Assembly (NCBI RefSeq): GCF_002300165.1
Contig: NZ_MLCE01000015.1
Coordinates: 124,001-188,000 of the forward strand
DNA from: Streptomyces sp. Tue6028
GTDB lineage: Bacteria; Actinomycetota; Actinomycetes; Streptomycetales; Streptomycetaceae
DNA: 64,000 nucleotides
Direction of reading: 5' to 3'
The notes under the pieces are model-generated. The model made no database searches. It saw nothing but the letters and a program-made list of their open reading frames with translations, and was not told the origin of the DNA. The first letter of the stretch is position 1; every line of letters begins with the position of its first letter. The position numbers were made by a program, and so were the translations under genes. Of the stretch, positions 32,001 through 40,860 are shown in pieces.

Positions 32001-33808
32001 GGAACAGCCTGGTGCAACGGTGCATCGAGCTGGAGGAGGTGACCCGGACGGAGAACGGAGCCAAGCCCCGCCCCCTGGACGCCGTGCGCCAGGGCACCAC
32101 GGTCAAGGTCCGTGTCCCGCTGGGTCCCGAGCCGATGCTCCGCCTGATCGACCGTGAACTGGAACTGGGGCTGGGCGCCGCCGGTTGCAGAGCCGTCCTG
32201 GAACGCCAGGAGCAGATGGTGCGGGACAGTGCGACGAAGGCCGCCCTGAAGGCGGTGCGCGACGCCGAGGACGTGGTCACCAAGATCGAGTTGCTGATCG
32301 GAGCCGAAGCCCTGCGCTCCGGTCTGCCCGAGGGGTTGATGGACGCCGAGGCGGAGGCGACCGGAGGCGCCGAGCCGTCGGGACGGCGGATCGCTCAGAT
32401 GGCCTTCAACGCGCGCGGTGACAGGGTGCTCCACCACCACGCCCGGGACATCCAGGCCGGATTCCCCAACGCACCTGTCGGATACGGAGGTTCGTCGGCC
32501 GCCATCGCCTTCGTGTCGAGCCTCGGGCTTCCGGTGACGTTCGCCGGCTCCCGGACGCCCTCTCCGCCCGTGTTCGAGACGATCGACGGTCCGCGGGACT
32601 TCCCCCGACTCCACGACTACCAGGAGGACCTGGTCCGCAACATCACCACGTTGCTCGACCGGCTGGCCCCGCAGCGCGCCATGCTCTCCCTGCCCACCGG
32701 CGCAGGCAAGACACGCGTCACCGCCGAGGCTGTGATCCGCTGGGTGAAGCGGGTCGGTGAGCTGCAGGGACCGCTGCTGTGGATCGCGCAGACCGAGGAG
32801 CTGTGCGAACAGGCCGTGCAGAGCTGGAAGTTCGTCTGGAGCAAGGTGGGGGCGGAACGGCCGCTCACCATCAGCCGGCTGTGGAGCGGCAACGAGGTCG
32901 GCGACGTCCAAGGGCACCCGCATCTGGTCGTGGCCACGGACGCCAAGCTGGAACGGTGCCTGGGCACCGAGCAGTACGAGTGGCTGCTCGACGCCTCCCT
33001 GGTGATCGTGGACGAGGCCCATACGGCGATCTCCCCGCGATACACCGACATTCTGGGCAAGTTGGGTCTCACCCAGTACGAGACCCGTCGTCATCTGCTC
33101 GGCCTGACGGCCACCCCGTACCGCAACACCAACGAGGAGGAGACCAACCGGCTGGCCGGCCGCTTCGGCCGACGTCGTCTGGACGAAGGGGTCTTCCCGT
33201 CCGGCGATCCGTACCGGGATCTCCAGGAATGGGGAATGCTCGCACAGGTGGAGCATCGCACCCTCGAGGGCGGCAGCATCGAGCTGACCCGCGACGAGAA
33301 GGCTCAGGCCGAGCGCATGGCCATGCTGTCGCGCTCCGCCGAACAGCGCCTCGCGGAGGACCATGCGCGCAGCCGTCGCATCGTCGACGAGGTGGCCGGC
33401 CTCCCCGAGGACTGGCCGACCCTGCTCTTCGCCACCTCCGTGGACCACGCCAACTACCTGGCCGCCCTGTTGAACGACCGAGGAGTGCCCGCGGCAGCCG
33501 TCGATTCGACGACCAGTACGCAGGATCGACGCCGCCGCATCGAGGACTTCCGCGCGGGAGGTATCCGTGTGCTCACCAACTATGGAGTGCTGACCCAGGG
33601 GTTCGACGCTCCCGCCACCCGCGTAGTGGTGGTCGCCCGCCCGGTCTACAGCACCAACGTCTACCAGCAGATGATCGGCCGGGGCCTGCGCGGCACCAAG
33701 AACGGCGGCAAGGACAGCTGCCTGATCCTCAACGTCTCCGACAACATTGCCAACTTCGACACCCAGCTCGCGTTCACCCAGTTCGAACACCTCTGGAGCC
33801 GTAAGTGA
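29057..33808 (+). CDS. HSP90-like (sacsin-type) ATPase fused to SF2 DEAH helicase
   Basis: The 1583-residue protein carries a GHKL/HSP90-like domain at its N-terminus (N-box FELVQNAADE with Asn56; G1-like ANEGEP 81-86; G2 GRFGVGVKS 109-117). About 1000 residues without recognised domains follow, then a C-terminal SF2 helicase: LPTGAGKTR (~1212), DEAH (1319), LTATPYR and QMIGRGLRG (~1538). Two ATP motors in one chain suggest a remodelling factor coupled to duplex translocation. ATG 29057 is chosen for its protein-like start; 39 upstream in-frame codons to 28940 are possible but weak. Its TGA overlaps the next GTG by 4 bases, beginning a four-gene coupled operon. Confidence 0.85.
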   Translation: MSVTPSSVIPTVIEQSSRVLQTYAVDPGLVPEHANGERRITQGGYGDRQLFELVQNAADEMATEPGGSVQVVLTDRHLYCANEGEPVTAEGAETILRMSMSRKRGGQIGRFGVGVKSVLVVTDTPQFFSSSGSFGFDREWALEKIRSVPGVRKRLGEEFEAPVLRMARPLDADAERAQDPVLDELLRWATTVVRLPLLDGAAARLALDMHGGRTPAGSAREEFPPGFQLLSPHVGTVVLEDRRPRPALRRVLTAEQSGNLHVVTEERAGRATVSARWRVFSTAHEPGPAARADAGELHDRLALDLAWAVPALEKDEKSGLYVSPQSRGRGRFWSFFPTKYEMSLSGILNGSWKTNEDRQNLLDSSAFNEEMIKVSAKLVVESLPGLAPAEDPAAYLPLLPGRVKEAISWADEFLTREIWDQAAVRPSLPDQEGVLRVPTELRVPPRLDKDRHAGWLRMWHETPGRPSDWLHPDAEADTLRSGKVEHVLGAAGHKRSDVRAWLEALVACGTAEASATAVRILADMIEAGSPYTEEARKAKIVLTEEHGLVPPVAGQVFRRADEDGLRESLVYVVGEMAGNPGLASALNLLGIREADVEGRFVSVLDQGFDGYGSTEWERFWDLFRQAGGRRLTHTVLRQVPNVRETLRVRTADGKFRPIRDCMLPGAVVDAERDPSIAVDMKFHSDDVAVFREFGLLERPSASMRPENEAWFEEYREAVHATLLRGLDQRAPRPALNRLKMEGAAIGGPLHLFRALSEESRASFLKALPDDAVVDNWTRQIGAQSSTRQAVESPIRWMLRRHGSVFTSQGIKPLREAVGPQLAAYCDVLPVADLSPEKARKLRLPTTVDDVPPERWEPLLLELTRSADDKFVGNTYVMLTRLGAAFPEDSLTRCRIGDTWGTRPDDEITVAVGTAEYRALRAEQLPALLVVSEADAELMATTWHMKRYAEAITRETREVPDGDPVPLVELYPALRQRLNSGNRNSLVQRCIELEEVTRTENGAKPRPLDAVRQGTTVKVRVPLGPEPMLRLIDRELELGLGAAGCRAVLERQEQMVRDSATKAALKAVRDAEDVVTKIELLIGAEALRSGLPEGLMDAEAEATGGAEPSGRRIAQMAFNARGDRVLHHHARDIQAGFPNAPVGYGGSSAAIAFVSSLGLPVTFAGSRTPSPPVFETIDGPRDFPRLHDYQEDLVRNITTLLDRLAPQRAMLSLPTGAGKTRVTAEAVIRWVKRVGELQGPLLWIAQTEELCEQAVQSWKFVWSKVGAERPLTISRLWSGNEVGDVQGHPHLVVATDAKLERCLGTEQYEWLLDASLVIVDEAHTAISPRYTDILGKLGLTQYETRRHLLGLTATPYRNTNEEETNRLAGRFGRRRLDEGVFPSGDPYRDLQEWGMLAQVEHRTLEGGSIELTRDEKAQAERMAMLSRSAEQRLAEDHARSRRIVDEVAGLPEDWPTLLFATSVDHANYLAALLNDRGVPAAAVDSTTSTQDRRRRIEDFRAGGIRVLTNYGVLTQGFDAPATRVVVVARPVYSTNVYQQMIGRGLRGTKNGGKDSCLILNVSDNIANFDTQLAFTQFEHLWSRK

Positions 33809-35709
33809 CCGACGCCTACCTGGACAGCCCCCCGCTCACCGACGAGCAGCGGGCCGTGGTCGATCAGCCCTGGGACGCGCGTGTCCTGGTCACGGCGGGA
33901 GCCGGGGCGGGGAAGACGCACACCCTGGTCCGGCGGCTCGACTCGCTGTGCGGTCACGAGGATCCGGAGGAGGCGTTGGAGGCCGCCGAGATCCTGGTGC
34001 TCACCTTCTCCCGGGCCGCCGCCCGTGAGCTGCGTGAGCGGATCGCCCGGCACGGAGAACGCGGCCGGCGGGTGCGCGCCCAGACCTTCGACGCCTGGGC
34101 CTACGCAGTCCTCGACCGGGCGCACCCGGACGGCAACTGGACGGCAGCGGGCTTCGAGGAGCGGATCGCCGCCGCCACCGACGCGGTCGAGAAGGGCGCG
34201 CTGGAGATCGGTGACGGCGTCCCGCCCGCCCATGTCGTGATCGACGAGGTCCAGGATCTGTTGGGCGCGCGCCGCGAACTGGTGGAGACACTGCTCGACC
34301 GGTACCAGGAGACCTGCGGTTTCACCGTCGTCGGAGACGCGGCACAGTCCGTCTACGGCTTCCAGATCACCGATGCCGGCGAACGTGCGGACGAGACCGG
34401 CCGGTTCTTCGACTGGCTGCGCTGCTCGTACCCCGACGACCTGGTGGAGCTGCGGCTCACCCAGAATTTCCGAGCGATCACGCCGGAGGCCCGGGTGGCG
34501 CTGGCGCACGGACCGCGCCTCCAGCAGGTCACCGACCCGGACGAGGCGGGCACTCTCTACGACGAGCTGCGCGACCTGCTCCTGGACCCGGTGAACGCCA
34601 TGGGTGACCTCACCAACGAGTTCGCCTTGGCCGGACTGCGGGACGTCACGGACAGCTGCGCGATCCTCACGCGTGACAACAGGGAGGCTCTCGTGGTCTC
34701 CGAGCTGCTGCACGCGCACGGCGTCGAGCACAGGTTGCGGCGCCCGCTGGAAGACCGTCCGGTGCCGTACTGGGTCGCCGAACTGCTGCGCCGGACGGAG
34801 GCGACCGGTCTCTCCGAGGACCGTTTCCACTCCATGCTCTCGGACGTCCCCCTGCCGTACGAGCCGAACGCGAAGGCTCTGTGGGCCGCACTGCGTCGAG
34901 TCGCTCGCGGTTCCGGGCGCGGCGTGCTCGACCTGAGCCGGCTTCGCCGCGCGGTCGCCGACGGCAGGTTCCCCGACGAGGCGGCCGACCCGGAGACCGC
35001 CCGGATCGTCATCTCGACGGTTCACCGGGCCAAGGGCCTGGAGTTCGACCGGGTGATCGTCCTGGTCCCGCCCGCCGTCGCGGAGCTCCACAAGCGCCAC
35101 AAGGACGAGCTGGACCTTCCCGCCGAGGCACGCGCCCTCTACGTGGCGATGACGCGCGCCCGCCAGGACCTCTACCACACGACACCCCCCGAACTGCCGC
35201 AGATCAGGCGGGTGGGGAAGCGGGGGGACGGACGGCGATACATCGGTGGATGGCGGTCCTACGACCGGTACGGCATCGTCGCCGAGGCGGGTGACGTAAG
35301 CCGGGACGAGCCGCCCGGCCGGGAGGGCGACGCCGTCGCCACCCAGACGTACCTCCTGGAACGGGTGGGCCCCGGACACCCGGTCGTGTTGCGCAGAAGC
35401 CACGACATGCCGATGGGCGAGACGCAGAGCCCCCCGTACACCCTGATGCACGACGGACGCGAGATCGGCGAGGCCTCGCAGCGGCTCCGCGAGGAGCTGT
35501 TCAAGGTGCAGAAGGTGAACCGTACCTGGGACCCCCGGTGGCCCGACGAGATCCACGGGCTGCGGATCGACACGCTGGAGACCGTGACGGGCAGCACCGC
35601 GGCCGGCGCGAACGCGGGGCTCGGTGATCGGGGCGTGTGGATCTCCCCGCGGATCACGGGCATCGGCCGGTACCGGAGAGCCGACTACAACGAGGAGCAG
35701 CGCGCATGA
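33805..35709 (+). CDS. UvrD/Rep-type SF1 helicase of defence operon
   Basis: The 634-residue helicase shows Walker A AGAGAGKTHT (31-40), Walker B IDEVQD (146-151), GDAAQSVYGFQ, STVHRAKGLEFD and YVAMTRARQ, so all main SF1A motifs are present. It is shorter than UvrD (about 720 aa), and its last ~160 residues after motif VI (rich in Arg/Pro/Gly) match nothing I know. It would unwind or translocate 3'-5' on single-stranded DNA. GTG 33805 overlaps the upstream stop (GTGA), and its TGA overlaps the drmA start (ATGA). UvrD-like helicases are not part of canonical DISARM. Confidence 0.9.
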   Translation: MTDAYLDSPPLTDEQRAVVDQPWDARVLVTAGAGAGKTHTLVRRLDSLCGHEDPEEALEAAEILVLTFSRAAARELRERIARHGERGRRVRAQTFDAWAYAVLDRAHPDGNWTAAGFEERIAAATDAVEKGALEIGDGVPPAHVVIDEVQDLLGARRELVETLLDRYQETCGFTVVGDAAQSVYGFQITDAGERADETGRFFDWLRCSYPDDLVELRLTQNFRAITPEARVALAHGPRLQQVTDPDEAGTLYDELRDLLLDPVNAMGDLTNEFALAGLRDVTDSCAILTRDNREALVVSELLHAHGVEHRLRRPLEDRPVPYWVAELLRRTEATGLSEDRFHSMLSDVPLPYEPNAKALWAALRRVARGSGRGVLDLSRLRRAVADGRFPDEAADPETARIVISTVHRAKGLEFDRVIVLVPPAVAELHKRHKDELDLPAEARALYVAMTRARQDLYHTTPPELPQIRRVGKRGDGRRYIGGWRSYDRYGIVAEAGDVSRDEPPGREGDAVATQTYLLERVGPGHPVVLRRSHDMPMGETQSPPYTLMHDGREIGEASQRLREELFKVQKVNRTWDPRWPDEIHGLRIDTLETVTGSTAAGANAGLGDRGVWISPRITGIGRYRRADYNEEQRA

Positions 35710-38700
35710 CGCACATGGCAGGCCGACACTCCGAGCACTACCGGGTCCGTGACGAGGAGCTCCTCGTGGGACTGCGCCGTGAGCTCCTCGGCCCCGCCGA
35801 GGACGCCGAGGCGGACGACCGCGACGAGGTGCTCACCCAGGACGCGCCGATCGACCGCTATCTGACCGGCGTGCTGTACCCACGTGCCTCCAAGGAGCGA
35901 AGGGTCGAGATCGCCGCCGAACAGGACGGCACGGACGCCACTCCCGTTCCTTCCCGCGACGACGCCGAGGAGTCCGGCACCGCGCAGGATGTCGGCGCGG
36001 CGGGTGACAGGCGTCCTTCCTCCATGGGCCTGACCTTCGCGGTCGACCCGACCGAAAGCGACACGATCGTGGTCTCGGTCCGCGCTGCCGGCTACGAACC
36101 CACGGACGTCGACGGCAATCCGATACCTGCTCGCCGGGCCGAGGCCCGCACCACCGCCGAGCAGCGTGAGCGGTGGGGGCGCACGGAGCTCCAGCTCCCG
36201 GACCAGCACATCGACGTGACCGCGCCCTCGCCGGCCGAACCGATCGAACTCCTCCTCGGGAAGGTGGCGCTGCACGTCATCGTCCGTCGTCCCGACCGGA
36301 CCACCGGCACAGTCACTGTCACGGTCACGTTGATCAACACTCAGAAGATCGGCGAACGGGATCTCCAGGACGCGTTCTCCCTGTTCCAGTGCGGTCTGAC
36401 GGTCCGGGCCGCCGACGGCTCCACCGCGTTCGTCGAGCGTCCCGCCCCGACCTCCGCCCATGACCCGGAGATCGCCACGAGTCGGCTGCTGCACCGCCAC
36501 GCCCCGACCTTCGCGGTCGGACACGGCTGCTCCGCCGCTTGGGACTGGACTCCGCCGCCGATCGGCATGACCGACACCGTCAAGGCCGCCGTGGCCGAAG
36601 TGCGGAGCGAGTTCGTGCCCAGCGTGGAGGTGCTGCTCACCGACTCCAATCCGGAGATCGACAGCTCGACGCTGTCCATGCTGGGGCTGGCCGAGGACTC
36701 CGACGCCGAGGTCCTGACCGCTCTGGAAGGGCTCGCCACAGGATACGAACGGTGGATCGATCGGAAGTCGGCCGAGGCGGACGCCCTGATGGGTGAGACC
36801 CATGAGAAGCCCGCGCGGGACCAGGTGAAGGCCTGCCGCGAGGCACTCGACCGGATCCGCGAGGGCATCGAACTGCTGCGGGACAAGCCCGACCTGATGA
36901 GGGCCTTCCGGCTGGCCAACCGCGCCATGGCCGACCAGCGTGCCCGCAGCAAGTGGGTGAAGGACGGGCGCGTGGGCGCTCCGGACCCCGCGGCCGGCGA
37001 ATGGCGCCCCTTCCAGATCGCCTTCGTCCTGCTGTGCATGGCCGGCATCGACGATCGCAAGCACCACGACCGCGAGATCTCGGACCTGCTCTGGTTCCCC
37101 ACCGGTGGTGGCAAGACGGAGGCCTACCTCGGGCTGATCGCCCTCACGTCGTTCCTGCGCCGTATCCGCAGGGGTGCGGACGGCGGTGGTGTCACCGTCC
37201 TCATGCGCTACACGCTGCGGCTCCTCACCCTTCAGCAGTTCGAGCGTGCGGCGACGCTGCTCTGTGCCATGGAGCACCTGCGAGGCAACACACCCGAATT
37301 GGGAGACGAGGCGTTCTCCGTCGGCATGTGGGTGGGACGTTCGGCCACCCCCAACACGTTGGCCGAGGCCGGGTTCAAGCTCGACGAGCTGCGCGCGAAC
37401 CTCGACAAGCGCCTCGCCACCGAGAACCCCGTCCAGTTGCACGCCTGCCCCTGGTGCGGGACCCGCCTGGACGCCCGGAACTACGAGGTGGACGAGGACG
37501 CCAGGCGGATGCATGTCCGCTGCCCCGGTACGGGCTGCGACTTCGCCGACGGCCTGCCTGTCCACCTGATCGACGAGGCGGTGTACGACGCCCGACCCAC
37601 GTTGGTCATCGCCACTGTCGACAAGTTCGCCTCGATGCCGTGGCGACCGGCGACATCGGCTCTCTTCAACCTCGACGACCCGCACGACGGCACCCCTCCC
37701 CCGGAGCTGATCGTCCAGGACGAGCTTCATCTGATCTCGGGTCCGCTGGGAACCCTCACCGGTCTCTACGAGACCGCCGTGGACGCGCTCGCCGACCGCC
37801 CCAAGGTGATCGCCTCCACGGCCACCATCCGTCGCGCCGCCGATCAGGGGCTTCACCTCTTCGCGCGTGGTGTACGGCAGTTCCCGCCCGCAGGTCTGGA
37901 CGCACGCGACTCGTGGTTCGCCGTGGAGACACCGCGCGAAGAGAAGGCGAGCCGCCGCTACGTGGGCCTCCTGGCACCCGGCACCAGCCAGTCCACCCTG
38001 TTGATCCGCACCTACGCGACGCTGCTGCACCGCGCCAAGCAGGCGAGGACCGAAGACGAGGTGCGCGACGCGTACTGGAGTCTCGTCGGCTACTTCAACA
38101 GCCTTCGGCTGCTCTCCGCAGCCGAACTCCAGGTCCACGACGACGTGGTGGCCTATCTGGAACTGCTCGCCGAACGAGAGGGCGTGGCGGTCCGCTCGGT
38201 CGCCAACTACTCGGAGCTCACGAGCCGTATCGACGCCAGCGAGATCCCCACCCGGCTCAAGGGCATCGAGAAGAGGCTCCCCGACGAGGACACCGTGGAC
38301 GTCATGCTCGCCACGAACATGATCGCTGTGGGCGTGGACGTGGACCGCTTGGGGCTCATGGCCGTGACGGGTCAGCCGCAGACGACCGCCGAATACATCC
38401 AGGCCACCAGCCGGGTCGGCCGGGCGCACCCGGGGCTGGTGGCGGTCATGCTCAACTCGGCGCGCTCCCGGGACCGTTCCCACTACGAGAGCTTCCAGCA
38501 CTTCCACTCGGCTCTGTACCGCGAGGTGGAGTCGACCTCCGTCACCCCGTTCTCCGCCCGCGCTCGCGAAAGGGGGCTGCATGCGGTGATCGTCGCCCTC
38601 GCCCGCATCCTGATCCCGGCCGCCCGTCCCAACAAGAGTGCCGGCAAGGTCGAGTCCTACGTGAACGTCCTCGAAGGCCGCATCAAATCCGTGCTCATGA

Positions 38701-38951
38701 GCCGCGTGGGCGCGGTCACTCCTGAGGAGACCGAGGCCGTGTCCCAGGGTTTCGACGAGTTCGTCGAGTGGTGGCGCAAGGAGGCCAGCAACCACAGCGG
38801 CCTGCTCTTCGAACCGAAACGGGGTGATCGCACCCCCTCACTCCTGAAGGCGTACGACGACGAGTCCGAGGACGCCGAGGCGTACCCCACTCTGTGGAGT
38901 CTGCGCGATGTCGACGCCGAGACCGCCCTGTTCATGGAGGGAACCCGATGA
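35706..38951 (+). CDS. drmA: DISARM-type helicase DrmA
   Basis: The 1081-residue protein has Walker A FPTGGGKTEAY (464-474), DELH (672-675) within VQDELHLISGPLG, STATIRRA, a motif V region NMIAVGVDVDRLG and motif VI QATSRVGRAHPG. A Cys4 cluster (CPWCG and CPGTGC) lies between the P-loop and the DELH box. These are the marks of DrmA, a core DISARM helicase that with DrmB loads on incoming phage DNA. ATG 35706 overlaps the upstream TGA, and the drmB start overlaps its stop, both ATGA. Length and architecture look complete. Confidence 0.9.
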   Translation: MTHMAGRHSEHYRVRDEELLVGLRRELLGPAEDAEADDRDEVLTQDAPIDRYLTGVLYPRASKERRVEIAAEQDGTDATPVPSRDDAEESGTAQDVGAAGDRRPSSMGLTFAVDPTESDTIVVSVRAAGYEPTDVDGNPIPARRAEARTTAEQRERWGRTELQLPDQHIDVTAPSPAEPIELLLGKVALHVIVRRPDRTTGTVTVTVTLINTQKIGERDLQDAFSLFQCGLTVRAADGSTAFVERPAPTSAHDPEIATSRLLHRHAPTFAVGHGCSAAWDWTPPPIGMTDTVKAAVAEVRSEFVPSVEVLLTDSNPEIDSSTLSMLGLAEDSDAEVLTALEGLATGYERWIDRKSAEADALMGETHEKPARDQVKACREALDRIREGIELLRDKPDLMRAFRLANRAMADQRARSKWVKDGRVGAPDPAAGEWRPFQIAFVLLCMAGIDDRKHHDREISDLLWFPTGGGKTEAYLGLIALTSFLRRIRRGADGGGVTVLMRYTLRLLTLQQFERAATLLCAMEHLRGNTPELGDEAFSVGMWVGRSATPNTLAEAGFKLDELRANLDKRLATENPVQLHACPWCGTRLDARNYEVDEDARRMHVRCPGTGCDFADGLPVHLIDEAVYDARPTLVIATVDKFASMPWRPATSALFNLDDPHDGTPPPELIVQDELHLISGPLGTLTGLYETAVDALADRPKVIASTATIRRAADQGLHLFARGVRQFPPAGLDARDSWFAVETPREEKASRRYVGLLAPGTSQSTLLIRTYATLLHRAKQARTEDEVRDAYWSLVGYFNSLRLLSAAELQVHDDVVAYLELLAEREGVAVRSVANYSELTSRIDASEIPTRLKGIEKRLPDEDTVDVMLATNMIAVGVDVDRLGLMAVTGQPQTTAEYIQATSRVGRAHPGLVAVMLNSARSRDRSHYESFQHFHSALYREVESTSVTPFSARARERGLHAVIVALARILIPAARPNKSAGKVESYVNVLEGRIKSVLMSRVGAVTPEETEAVSQGFDEFVEWWRKEASNHSGLLFEPKRGDRTPSLLKAYDDESEDAEAYPTLWSLRDVDAETALFMEGTR

Positions 38952-40813
38952 CCCCGCCCCCAGCCCGTCGTCGCCGGACCACCGCGCGAGGCGGTACGCC
39001 CGCCCACAATCTTCCGCGGCGGGGCACAGTTCGTCGTGCCCAGGCGATCACCACGTACGGCGTCGGATCGCTCATCGCCGTCGATCAGGAGTCCTTCATC
39101 GTCTCGGGCCTGGACGAGGCCGATCAGAGCTGGAACAGCGACGAATCCCCGCGGATCAGCGAACGGCGCCTGGCCCGACTGCTCGGCGTCGACCACTTCC
39201 GGTTGCCGCCGGCGTCCGACGACACCAGCAAGGACGGTCTCCGGGTCCGGCGTTTCCCCTCGATGCACTCCTGCCCCGAGTGCCTCGAACTGCAACGACA
39301 CGGCGACTTCAACCCGCCCGCCGGCCGAAGCGTGTGCGGCACCTGCGAGGTCGACCTCGTCCCCTCCCGTTTCGTCGTCGCCTGCGAGGCCGGACATCTC
39401 GGCGAATTCCCCTACTGGCAATGGGTGCATCGTTCTCCCGAGCGTGGTTCCACGACGTTCGGAACGTGTGGGGGGATGCTCAAGCTGCGCTCGTCCGGGC
39501 GTACGTCCTCGCTCCGCTCGATTCTCGTCTCCTGCAGCTGCGAGCAGGCTCCCGAGGTCTCGATGGAGGGCTCTTTCCGCAGGAGCGCGCTGGGGGACCT
39601 GGGCCTCAAGTGCCGAGGCACTCGCCCGTGGCTCGGCACGTCCGCTCCGGCTCAGGAGTGCGGACTCCCCCTGCGTACTCTCCAGCGCGGCTCTTCCTCG
39701 GTGTGGCAACCGGTACTGAAGTCGGCGCTCTCCATCCCGCCGTGGAGCGACAGCCGCGCGGATCCCCTCGACGGCCACTGGGAAAAGCTCAGGAAGTACG
39801 AGAACCGCGACGCCGTCGCGATCTACCTCGACGCTGTTTTCGACGAGGAGTGGCCCGTCTCCCTGGACGAGGTGATGACCTTGCTCGCCGCCGAGCGCGA
39901 GGAGGACCCCGACGGTGAGACGGCTCCCACGTTCGACCACCGCTACCGCGCCCTGCGGAACAAGGAGTACGAGCGTCTCCGCTCCGGCAACGACGAGAGC
40001 GAGCACTCCCGCGACGAGCAGTTCGTGTGCGAGACCCCCCTGGGTGACCAGAGCGTGCTCGATCCGCTCGGTGTCACCGGTCCGATGCTGGTCAAGAAGC
40101 TCCGCGAGGTACGGGCTCTGAAGGCGTTCACCCGGCTCGTCGATGCCGAGTCGACGACCGATGCCAAGGAGATGCCGCTCTCCGAACGCCCACTGCGCTG
40201 GCTCCCGGCCATGGAGGTGCGTGGCGAAGGAGTCTTCCTCCGCCTGGCCGAAGACCGACTGGATGCCTGGGAGAAGGCCCCGGCGGTGGCGGCCCGGATC
40301 GAGCGGATGCGAACCGCCCACCAGCGGGTGCTGGAGCAGTGGGCCGATGATCCGAGTCGGGTCGTCCCCTCCCCTGCCACTCCTCGCATGGTGCTGTTGC
40401 ACACTCTGGCCCACGTCCTCATCGACGAGTGGAGTCTGGAGGCGGGCTACCCGGCCGCTTCCCTGCGCGAGCGTCTGTACGCCTCCGACGACATGGCCGG
40501 GGTGCTCGTCTACACGGCGACGAGCGACTCGGCGGGCAGCCTCGGCGGCCTCGTCGCGCAAGGCGAACCGGAACTCCTGGACCGCACGGTGCGTTCGGCC
40601 GTCCACCGCGCCGAGTGGTGCTCCTCCGACCCGCTCTGCATGGAGACCGAGGCCTCCGGTGCCGGCGGAACCAACCTCGCCGCCTGCCACGCCTGCGTGA
40701 TGCTGCCCGAGACGAGCTGCGAGCACAACAACATCCTGTTGGACCGCGCGCTGCTCGTCGGTACCCCCGACGATCCTCGTCTGGGCTTCTTCGCGGACAT
40801 ACTCACCGGGTGA
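38948..40813 (+). CDS. drmB: DISARM-type DrmB (DUF1998) protein
   Basis: The 621-residue protein starts with a basic tail and RRAQAITTYGVGSLI, the typical DrmB entry. A zinc cluster follows (CPECLEL, CGTCEVD, CEAGHLGEFPYW), and it ends with the DUF1998 Cys region (CSSDPLC, CHACVMLPETSCEHNN). DrmB pairs with DrmA in DISARM, where the DUF1998 domain is thought to clamp DNA. ATG 38948 overlaps the drmA stop (ATGA). It is the last gene of the locus; no drmC-type PLD nuclease follows, and a terminator-like hairpin starts 5 bases downstream. Confidence 0.9.
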   Translation: MTPPPARRRRTTARGGTPAHNLPRRGTVRRAQAITTYGVGSLIAVDQESFIVSGLDEADQSWNSDESPRISERRLARLLGVDHFRLPPASDDTSKDGLRVRRFPSMHSCPECLELQRHGDFNPPAGRSVCGTCEVDLVPSRFVVACEAGHLGEFPYWQWVHRSPERGSTTFGTCGGMLKLRSSGRTSSLRSILVSCSCEQAPEVSMEGSFRRSALGDLGLKCRGTRPWLGTSAPAQECGLPLRTLQRGSSSVWQPVLKSALSIPPWSDSRADPLDGHWEKLRKYENRDAVAIYLDAVFDEEWPVSLDEVMTLLAAEREEDPDGETAPTFDHRYRALRNKEYERLRSGNDESEHSRDEQFVCETPLGDQSVLDPLGVTGPMLVKKLREVRALKAFTRLVDAESTTDAKEMPLSERPLRWLPAMEVRGEGVFLRLAEDRLDAWEKAPAVAARIERMRTAHQRVLEQWADDPSRVVPSPATPRMVLLHTLAHVLIDEWSLEAGYPAASLRERLYASDDMAGVLVYTATSDSAGSLGGLVAQGEPELLDRTVRSAVHRAEWCSSDPLCMETEASGAGGTNLAACHACVMLPETSCEHNNILLDRALLVGTPDDPRLGFFADILTG

Positions 40814-40817
40814 CATC

Positions 40818-40860
40818 GAGGGGCCGGCCGGCAGTCTGCACGATGCCCGTGCCGGCCCTC
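40818..40860 (+). terminator. Terminator-like hairpin after drmB
   Basis: GAGGGGCCGGC (40818-40828) pairs with GCCGGCCCTC (40851-40860) with one bulged base and a 22-base loop. It begins 5 bases after the drmB stop and marks the right end of the defence locus. Confidence 0.6.

Noticed and set aside
35685..38795. 1036-codon minus-strand frame
   Set aside because: It is antisense to drmA, which has all helicase motifs; the mirror frame has none.
29057..40813. Labelling the right arm as complete class 1 or class 2 DISARM
   Set aside because: drmC, drmD/drmE and a neighbouring DISARM methylase in the usual order are absent; only DrmA and DrmB are recognisable, so only those symbols are used.
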